Positions 32,211-37,533 of a DNA stretch of 37,533 bases are shown here, piece after piece. The DNA lies in contig JAGRJD010000008.1 of assembly GCA_020442915.1 (NCBI GenBank), positions 1 through 37,533 on the forward strand, given 5' to 3'. Source of the DNA: Thiothrix sp. GTDB lineage: Bacteria > Pseudomonadota > Gammaproteobacteria > Thiotrichales > Thiotrichaceae. The notes below the pieces were generated by a model. The model was not told the origin of the DNA, made no database searches, and saw nothing but the letters and a program-made list of their open reading frames with translations. How positions within the stretch are numbered: the first letter of the stretch is position 1; every line of letters starts with the position of its first letter. The translations under genes and the position numbers were made by a program.

Positions 32211-33776
32211 ATGAAGGCAGCAGCACAAAGCTTGATCAAGCCGTTGATGATGCTGTGTTTCATCGCATGGACCACGATGACTGTTTCCGGTTGCAGCCAT
32301 TTCCTGCCTTCACTGGAAGGCCGGTCCATGTCCCGTGCCCTGGATCAGAAAACAGTGAACCGGACCCGTCTGGGACAGGTATCCGCTCAGCTGGTCTCAC
32401 GCCATGCCCGTAGCGGCAACAGCGGTATCCATCCCCTCCCGGCCCCCGGAAACGCCCTGGCTGTGCGCCTACAGCTGGTACAGACAGCGCAGCGCTCGCT
32501 GGATGTCCAGTATTATATCTGGCGTGCCGATGTCAGCGGCTTTCTGCTGCTGCATGAACTGTTCCAGGCCGCAGAGCGCGGGGTAAGGGTACGTCTGTTG
32601 CTGGATGATAACGGCATATCCGGTCTGGATGACATCCTGATCGCCCTCAACCATCACCCCCGGATTGAAGTCCGTCTCTTCAATCCGTTCACCCTGCGCC
32701 ATCCCAAATGGATTAACTACCTGACCGACTTCACACGCATCAACCGGCGCATGCACAACAAGTCATTCACGGCGGACAATGCCGTAACCATTATCGGCGG
32801 GCGCAACATTGGTGATGAATATTTCGGTGTGACCCATCAGGAGGTATTCGCCGATATGGATGTCCTGGCCATCGGTCCGGTCGTCGGCAGGGTATCCGCA
32901 GCATTTGATGCCTACTGGGCCAGTGCCTCAGCCTATCCGGTGGAGCGGGTCGTACAGAATGCCAATCAGCAGTTTGCCCGGCAGTGGCTGGCACGGATGG
33001 AGCAACTGATGCACCAGCCAAAAGCCCGCCGGTTCCTCCAGACCATCGGGGAAACCGATACGGTGACACAGCTGCTGTCAGGTCGTCTGGCACTGGTATG
33101 GGCAGCCACCACGCTGGTGGCCGACGATCCTGTCAAGGCACAGGGCAAAGCCAGGGCAGAGCAGCTGCTTGCCGTACAGCTGGAGCAGGTGATCGGGACT
33201 CCGATGCGGGATGTGAAACTGGTTTCCCCCTATTTTGTACCGACCAGAAACGGAACCGAAGCTTTCATCAATATGGCCCGACGCGGCGTCAAGGTACAGA
33301 TACTTACCAATTCACTCAGCAGTACGGATGTCAGCGCAGTACATGCGGGTTATGCCAAATGGCGCAAAAGCCTGTTGCGTGGCGGTGTAACGCTGTATGA
33401 AATGCGCAATATCACCAACCAGGATGAAAAGGGCGGCATTTCCAGTGCCAGCAGCCTGCATGCCAAAACCTTTGCCATTGATGGTGAACGGGTATTTGTC
33501 GGCTCTTTCAACTTTGATCCGCGTTCAGCCCGGCTGAATACGGAAATGGGTTTCATCATCGAAAGTCCACAACTGGCCCGACGCATGGCCCAGCGTTTTG
33601 TGACACGTATCCCGCAGGATGCCTACGAAACACGCCTGGACGGAAACGGACAGCTGTACTGGCTGGAACGGCGCGGGCAGCAGGTGCTGCGCCACGACAC
33701 CGAGCCCGGAACCCGGCCTCTGCAACGTGCCACCGTCTTCCTGCTGTCCGTGCTGCCGATCGAATGGTTGTTATGA
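32211..33776 (+). CDS. ClsC-like phospholipase D family lipoprotein
   Basis: 521 residues. A signal ends TVSGC (Cys28), so the protein is lipidated. Two HKD motifs of the phospholipase D superfamily are intact: H182-N-K184 with Asp189 in MHNKSFTADN, and SLHAKTFAIDGERVFVGSFNFDPRS near the C-terminus. Overall it resembles E. coli ClsC/YmdC, which makes cardiolipin from phosphatidylglycerol and phosphatidylethanolamine and needs the partner ClsC/YmdB; no partner is seen here. ATG 32211 is chosen because the lipobox then falls at the normal distance; the frame extends to 32178. It could also cleave other phosphodiesters. Confidence 0.85.
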   Translation: MKAAAQSLIKPLMMLCFIAWTTMTVSGCSHFLPSLEGRSMSRALDQKTVNRTRLGQVSAQLVSRHARSGNSGIHPLPAPGNALAVRLQLVQTAQRSLDVQYYIWRADVSGFLLLHELFQAAERGVRVRLLLDDNGISGLDDILIALNHHPRIEVRLFNPFTLRHPKWINYLTDFTRINRRMHNKSFTADNAVTIIGGRNIGDEYFGVTHQEVFADMDVLAIGPVVGRVSAAFDAYWASASAYPVERVVQNANQQFARQWLARMEQLMHQPKARRFLQTIGETDTVTQLLSGRLALVWAATTLVADDPVKAQGKARAEQLLAVQLEQVIGTPMRDVKLVSPYFVPTRNGTEAFINMARRGVKVQILTNSLSSTDVSAVHAGYAKWRKSLLRGGVTLYEMRNITNQDEKGGISSASSLHAKTFAIDGERVFVGSFNFDPRSARLNTEMGFIIESPQLARRMAQRFVTRIPQDAYETRLDGNGQLYWLERRGQQVLRHDTEPGTRPLQRATVFLLSVLPIEWLL

Positions 33777-33803
33777 TTGCACGAATCCCGGAGAAATCAT
33801 GCC

Positions 33804-34754
33804 ATGCCCCCACAGACCCGCATTTCCGTCCCCCTCCTGCCCGCCCTCAGTACCAATACCCGGCATTACCTGGCCGATACCATCAGCAGCAACACCCGGC
33901 GCGCCTATGCCGGCGATCTGAAGCGCTTCAGTGACTGGTGCCGCTCCCGGAGCCTGTCACCACTGCCGGCGGCGGCGGCCAGCGTGGCGGATTTTCTCAG
34001 CAGTCAGGCCATGAGCGGGCGCAGCCCTTCCACCCTGAACCGGCGTGTGGCTGCCATCAGGTACGCACATGAAGCCCATGGCTACCCGTCGCCCACCACC
34101 GACAAGCTGGTCAGTGCCACCCTGAAAGGCATCCGGCGCAGCCACCGGAAGCCCCCCCGGCGCAAGACAGCGGCCACCATTGAAAAGATGATCACCCTAC
34201 TGGCGCACTGCAACACGGCAACCCTGCGCGGAAAACGTGACAAGGCTCTGCTGCTGCTGGGTTTTGCCGGGGCTTTCCGGCGTTCGGAACTGGTGGCCCT
34301 GCAGGTGAGCGCGCTTGCCTTCGTGCCTGAAGGCCTGCGGATCATGATCCGGCATTCAAAAACCGATCAGGACGGCCAGGGGCAGGAAATTGCCATCCTG
34401 AACGGACGGCTGTGTATCGTCACCGTACTGCAGGACTGGATCAACAGCGCAGCCATCCAGGACGGCTACCTGTTCCGGGGGTTTTACAAGGGGAGCCGGC
34501 GCCTGCGTGCTACCCGGCTGTCCGGACAGGCAGTGGCTGATATCATCAAGCACTATGCCCTCAAGGCCGGATTTGATCCGGATGAGTTTGCCGGTCATTC
34601 GCTGCGCGCCGGCTTTGTCACTTCAGCCGCTGAATCCGGTGCCAGCCTGTTCCGGATCATGGATGTATCCCGCCACCGATCAGTCCAGAGCGTGCGCACC
34701 TATGTACGCACCGCCGATGCCTTCCGGAACCACGCCGGGTCAGGTTTTCTCTGA
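33804..34754 (+). CDS. Tyrosine recombinase (XerC/D-like integrase)
   Basis: 316 residues. The SAM-like N-terminal core-binding domain (NTRRAYAGDLKRFSDWC) is followed by the catalytic domain with Arg159 (GAFRRSEL), Lys186, His265-x-x-Arg268 (GHSLRAGFVT), His291 and Tyr300 (RTYVRTA), the complete set. Such proteins cut and rejoin DNA at short paired sites. On a plasmid without mobile elements, the likeliest job is resolving dimers or joining a site nearby; another is chromosomal integration. ATG 33804 has GGAGAAA upstream. A possible TTG at 33777 is less likely. It faces the DUF202 gene, three bases apart. Confidence 0.92.
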   Translation: MPPQTRISVPLLPALSTNTRHYLADTISSNTRRAYAGDLKRFSDWCRSRSLSPLPAAAASVADFLSSQAMSGRSPSTLNRRVAAIRYAHEAHGYPSPTTDKLVSATLKGIRRSHRKPPRRKTAATIEKMITLLAHCNTATLRGKRDKALLLLGFAGAFRRSELVALQVSALAFVPEGLRIMIRHSKTDQDGQGQEIAILNGRLCIVTVLQDWINSAAIQDGYLFRGFYKGSRRLRATRLSGQAVADIIKHYALKAGFDPDEFAGHSLRAGFVTSAAESGASLFRIMDVSRHRSVQSVRTYVRTADAFRNHAGSGFL

Positions 34755-34757
34755 ACC

Positions 34758-35078
34758 CTACAGGGCATGCCAGCCGAATGTGGCCAGCAGGGCGAACAGG
34801 GCAACAATCAGCAGGATCATCAGGGTATCCACCGGAACGGCCGCGTCATCAAGCGCAGTTTTTCCGGCGATGCGCCGACGCAGAAACAGCATGCGAACAT
34901 AGGCAATCAACACCACCAGGCTGCCACTGCCCAATAGCAGGAATTCTGACCAGGGATGTCCGGGTGCGTTACCCAGCCTTGCCGCACCCAGACCAAAGCC
35001 GACCACCGCAATCACGGTGCGCACCCAGGCCAGAAAGGTGCGCTCGTTGGCCGCATGGTCAGAATAGTTCTTAATCAT
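34758..35078 (-). CDS. DUF202 (YidH-like) membrane protein
   Basis: 106 residues. The N-terminal motif [11 protein letters not shown] followed by a membrane helix ([14 protein letters not shown]), then two more helices ([19 protein letters not shown] and [19 protein letters not shown]) match DUF202/YidH. These small inner-membrane proteins are of unknown role, often near transporters. ATG 35078 is preferred over an in-frame ATG at 35090, which has no clear site. Confidence 0.88.
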   Translation of the reverse strand: MIKNYSDHAANERTFLAWVRTVIAVVGFGLGAARLGNAPGHPWSEFLLLGSGSLVVLIAYVRMLFLRRRIAGKTALDDAAVPVDTLMILLIVALFALLATFGWHAL

Positions 35079-35474
35079 AATGGCTTCCATCAGTGATTAC
35101 GGGTGGGGTATAAAATATAATGGAGTGATAATATAAAGAAAGTCACCCAGGCGGAGGAGAAAACCTGGATGACTTTACCGGTCGACCAACGATAAATTGC
35201 TGAAACGGCCTATGCTGTTGTTATTATTGTGATATTTTTATCTGCTTCCTGCTGCAGGCTTATTGTATTTATTTTTGCCTTATTTTCTGAGGCACGGCTT
35301 GTTATTATTATTTTCTGCCATGCCTTCGTGTTATCCCTGTCACAGGCACAGATTACAAAAGCTAACCTTGCATAAACATTAACCGCTGGTCAGAATAATT
35401 TTCAATGCCCGTCAGCACAGGCTGCAGGCACGGCACAGCAGGCACCGGGAACAATCGTTGCTTTTGTGACGAAC
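35079..35474. other. A+T-rich 396-bp island, no recognised gene
   Basis: This stretch is visibly richer in A+T than its surroundings (TTATTATTATT and TATTTATTTTTGCC runs around 35220-35320) and holds no coding region. Its left part holds TATAAT at 35116-35121 and a long hairpin at 35139-35176. Near 35340 is CTGTCACAG, a short dyad. It lies upstream of the DUF202 gene and downstream of the SHOCT gene, so the longer A+T part serves neither as a coding nor an obvious promoter region. Possible uses are a small RNA, a recombination site for the nearby integrase, or a relic of a lost gene. Confidence 0.5.
35139..35176 (+). other. Long hairpin with a Shine-Dalgarno-like loop and mini-ORF
   Basis: AAAGTCACCCAGG (35139-35151) pairs with CCTGGATGACTTT (35164-35176), 12 of 13 positions. 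The 12-base loop contains GGAGGAG (35153-35159). Nine bases after it is ATG 35169 (in the 3' arm), opening an eight-codon ORF (MTLPVDQR) that ends TAA at 35193-35195. A promoter-like TATAAT lies 18 bp upstream of the stem. It looks like a regulated leader peptide or small RNA, but no gene follows it on this strand. Confidence 0.4.
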
Positions 35475-36254
35475 TCAAAGGCGTTGCAACAGTTCAGCCT
35501 TTTTGGCGGCAAATTCCTCCTCACTGAGGACACCACTCTGGCGTAGGCCGGCCAGCCGTTCAATGGTGGTAAGCACATCCGCGGCATCATTCGAACCTAG
35601 TGCATTGGCAGTATTGCCTGTTGTGACAGGTTCATTGCCAAAAGCCGGGGAAGCAGGCGGGGCAACCGCTGCATCTGCCGGGGCCACTCCATCCACGGAA
35701 ACCACCGGCAGGCGCTCAAGGCTGACCGTACCGTACTGGCTGCCAAAGGTCAGAGAGGTATCACTGCCCTGCTGTTGTGAAACGCCACCGATCTGGTGAT
35801 CCAGGGTATCGTACAGGGTCAGGTGGCCGTTGCTGTCGATGGCCAGCCGCCTGCTGGCCGGGAACCACGCATAACGGATGCCGTTCTGGGCACCGGACGA
35901 GGCCGGGAACCCCAGTTCCGCCGGCCACCAGCCACTGGAGGCATGACTCCCCGTTCCGGCAGGAACGGGCACCAGAAAGGCGGATCGTCCCTGGCTGGCA
36001 AGCAGGTTGCTGATTTCGCTGCACAGATTGCCCACCGTGGCCTTCAGGCCATTATTGAACATGTCACCCACCATGATCATGCCGCCCTGCATCCACTGAC
36101 CGGAACCACCGAATTCGGGGTGGTTGAACTGGGCCATGGTTCCGTTGCCCTGGATCACTGCCAGCAACAGATGGGTGACAGCGTCGCTGGAAAGGCCGTA
36201 ACGCTCACTCAGCTCCCTGACGATACGTTGACCCTGATCGGTAAATGCCTGCAT
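35475..36254 (-). CDS. SHOCT-domain protein, unknown function
   Basis: 259 residues. The last 34 (DVLTTIERLAGLRQSGVLSEEEFAAKKAELLQRL) form a SHOCT domain, a short helical oligomerisation or targeting module found at the ends of many bacterial proteins. The first half is glycine-rich with hydrophobic parts (FNHPEFGGSGQWMQGGMIMVGDMFNNGL) and the middle resembles a beta-rich domain with FWPAS-like repeats. No signal peptide. It is monocistronic, with AGGAG before ATG 36254. I do not know the family of the N-terminal region. Confidence 0.75.
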   Translation of the reverse strand: MQAFTDQGQRIVRELSERYGLSSDAVTHLLLAVIQGNGTMAQFNHPEFGGSGQWMQGGMIMVGDMFNNGLKATVGNLCSEISNLLASQGRSAFLVPVPAGTGSHASSGWWPAELGFPASSGAQNGIRYAWFPASRRLAIDSNGHLTLYDTLDHQIGGVSQQQGSDTSLTFGSQYGTVSLERLPVVSVDGVAPADAAVAPPASPAFGNEPVTTGNTANALGSNDAADVLTTIERLAGLRQSGVLSEEEFAAKKAELLQRL

Positions 36255-36490
36255 GAATGATTCTCCTGAGGGGTTTTTCCGGCATTATCAGGACATACGT
36301 AAGAATTGCAAATTCAAAATCCATACAGACCCGTACCAAAAAGCTGCTCCGGTTTACTTCAAGGCACCGACAAGCTTCGCTGGGACTGGCTGCCCGGCAG
36401 GAAGCATTCCGCCACCAACAGGTGTCGGTACCGATACCTTGAGTATTCTGTCAAAGGCTGGCTGTGGCGATCAGCGTGTCATTGCCGGGT

Positions 36491-37123
36491 TCACGGGGCG
36501 CTGAAGCCGATGCTGCGGTGGGTACCATCACAGAAAGGCTTGTTTTTGCTCTCGCCACAACGGCACAGTGCTCCTTTCTCCCGTGCACAAAGGACATCGC
36601 CGTTGCGAAGTTTGACGGTCAGGGAACCGGAAAACAGCACCGGACCATCAGGGGCCGGCGAGAAACTGACCGGACCACCCGGCAGGTCGGCCCCGATGGT
36701 TTCCGCTGCTGCCGTTTTGAGGTCATCAAAGCGGTGGGTCTTGTGGCTGCCGTCACAGAAGGGCTTCCGGGCACTCTGTCCGCACCGGCACAGCGTCAGG
36801 CGGGTGTAGGTGGCAGAATCCAGCGCCAGTTCACCCCGCACAGCCAGTGGTCCATTGGGGATCAGGGTCACGGTGGCCTGCTCATCCGGTACCTCGTCAG
36901 CTCCACCATCCAGGCGTTCATAAACCAGTGCACTGGAAGGACACCGCTCAACCACCCGGACAATTTCCGCGAGGCTTCCTCCAGCAAGGTTGATCGGTGG
37001 ATTTCTGTCACCATCAAAAACACCCGGCAACTCCCGAAAACAATAACCGGCATGTGCACATTTTGAACCATCGAAACTGACCCGGACCACTCCGTTCTCA
37101 TAACTGTACTGTCTGACCGTCAT
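36491..37123 (-). CDS. CDGSH iron-sulfur protein with divergent ferredoxin domain
   Basis: 210 residues with three metal centres. Residues about 15-70 form a small 4Fe-4S mono-cluster domain (Cys22, Cys28 and Cys61 in KCAHAGYCFRELP and ERCPSSAL, the Fer4_19 style). Two CDGSH (zinc-finger-like 2Fe-2S) motifs follow, CRCGQSARKPFCDGSHK (Cys112, Cys114, Cys123, His127) and CRCGESKNKPFCDGTHR (Cys187, Cys189, Cys198, His202). Such proteins are thought to store or move Fe-S clusters or electrons in the cytoplasm. ATG 37123 has AGGAGG upstream; the frame extends to 37228 but the rest is not conserved-looking. It diverges from crcB. Confidence 0.88.
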   Translation of the reverse strand: MTVRQYSYENGVVRVSFDGSKCAHAGYCFRELPGVFDGDRNPPINLAGGSLAEIVRVVERCPSSALVYERLDGGADEVPDEQATVTLIPNGPLAVRGELALDSATYTRLTLCRCGQSARKPFCDGSHKTHRFDDLKTAAAETIGADLPGGPVSFSPAPDGPVLFSGSLTVKLRNGDVLCAREKGALCRCGESKNKPFCDGTHRSIGFSAP

Positions 37124-37186
37124 GGCGTTCCTCCTGCCTTTTTCATCACAACCCAACAGACTGACACTATAGCAAGCTTTGAGCGG

Positions 37187-37200
37187 CTGACCGGGGTCAG
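37187..37200. promoter_or_regulatory. Palindrome between the CDGSH and crcB genes
   Basis: CTGACC and GGTCAG around GG form a 14-bp palindrome in the 126-bp divergent promoter region. The sequence does not show the fluoride riboswitch that often precedes crcB. Confidence 0.35.
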
Positions 37201-37249
37201 GGACGTTATACTCCGGCCTTTCTAGCAATCAATCCGGGAGATAGCGACC

Positions 37250-37533
37250 ATGTGGAAACCTGTTCTGGCCATCAGCCTTGGTGCAGCCGGCGGTGCTCTG
37301 TTGCGCTGGCAATTGAGTATCCGGCTCAACAACCTGCTCCCCCAGCTGCCACCGGGAACGCTGGTGGCCAACCTGCTCGGGGGATACCTCATCGGGCTGG
37401 CACTGGCCTTTTTTTCCCATACCATACAACTGCCGGCAGAATGGCGTCTGCTGATCATTACCGGCTTCTGTGGCAGCCTGACCACCTTTTCCACTTTTTC
37501 TGCCGAAACGCCCCGGCAGTGCCCTGCTGGCCA
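37250..37533 (+). CDS. crcB: CrcB/FluC fluoride exporter, N-terminal part
   Basis: Reading from ATG 37250 gives the first three helices of Crc[16 protein letters not shown], then [17 protein letters not shown] and [22 protein letters not shown], with the GALLRW, NLLGG and TTFSTFS motifs that line the fluoride pore. A good family match up to SAE near residue 86. After position 37510 the frame (Pro-Arg-Gln-Cys) leaves the family sequence, and the true C-terminal helix appears at 2-97 in another frame. About nine residues are missing between. CrcB is normally 120-130 residues. Confidence 0.88.
   Translation, partial: MWKPVLAISLGAAGGALLRWQLSIRLNNLLPQLPPGTLVANLLGGYLIGLALAFFSHTIQLPAEWRLLIITGFCGSLTTFSTFSAETPRQCPAG
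37511..37533. repeat. Right copy of 23-bp terminal direct repeat
   Basis: This copy is identical to 1-23 and is the basis for calling the molecule circular. Its left neighbour ends GAAACG, so the overlap is short and lies in coding sequence. Confidence 0.85.

Noticed and set aside
36255..36490. A possible gene between the SHOCT and CDGSH genes
   Set aside because: Short frames cross this gap, but none has a ribosome site or a plausible protein, and they run antisense into the CDGSH gene.
37124..37249. Fluoride riboswitch upstream of crcB
   Set aside because: The expected pseudoknot elements (GGCGATG and the GCTCT/AGAGC-type pairs) are not seen in this stretch.
1..37533. Insertion sequences, transposons, integron attC sites, tRNA and rRNA genes
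   Set aside because: No transposase, terminal inverted repeats or recognisable RNA gene was found; the single recombinase has no gene-cassette structure beside it.

Overview
The window looks like one complete circular replicon of about 37.5 kb. Its first and last 23 bases are identical, and it carries a plasmid-type replication and partition core: a Rep_3-family initiator, five iterons upstream of it, an A+T-rich stretch, and a parA-parB pair. The host is probably a gammaproteobacterium. Evidence is a G+C-rich coding style, porin and lipoprotein genes (so two membranes), TalB-type transaldolase, YgiB/YgiC/YgiD homologues, DmeF, ModABC and an Lrp-linked 4-hydroxyphenylpyruvate dioxygenase. I cannot name the genus. 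There are no insertion sequences, relaxase, oriT, toxin-antitoxin pair, CRISPR array, rRNA or tRNA that I can see, so most of the cargo looks like chromosomal metabolic genes parked on a non-mobile plasmid.

Layout. 1-97 and 37250-37533: the two halves of crcB, which meet at the circle junction but in different frames. 400-3456: a polytopic membrane protein, then a transaldolase/YgiD-type dioxygenase operon. 3703-4170: a secreted Gly/Asn/Tyr-rich protein resembling sulfur globule proteins. 4272-7910: parB, parA, origin, rep and extra iteron-like copies. 7983-10848: ygiB-ygiC, hpf and arfB. 11069-19761: the most distinctive block, with a porin, a cytoplasmic-type sulfatase, a fused TRAP permease, three TAXI-type binding proteins and a LysR regulator. 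19762-21497: Lrp-type regulator and hpd. 21619-24708: DmeF-like metal efflux, a Gdt1/MneA-type Mn exporter behind a yybP-ykoY manganese riboswitch, a small periplasmic protein and a TetR regulator. 24818-27571: tannase-family lipoprotein and an aldo/keto reductase. 27595-30604: modE-modABC with two matching candidate ModE operators. 30778-33776: a thioredoxin-like/CcdA-like pair and a ClsC-like phospholipase D lipoprotein. 33804-37123: a tyrosine recombinase, a DUF202 protein, an A+T-rich unexplained island, a SHOCT protein and a triple iron-sulfur (CDGSH) protein.

How it may work together (inference). The sulfatase lacks a signal peptide and is grouped on one strand with a porin, a TRAP permease and its binding protein. 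That arrangement is a full route for bringing an intact sulfate ester from outside the cell into the cytoplasm and desulfating it. The binding protein has been triplicated, and the copied block carries its own copy of the divergent LysR-gene control region. Nearby hpd, dioxygenase, tannase-family and reductase genes suggest aromatic or phenolic substrates, but the real ligand cannot be read from sequence.
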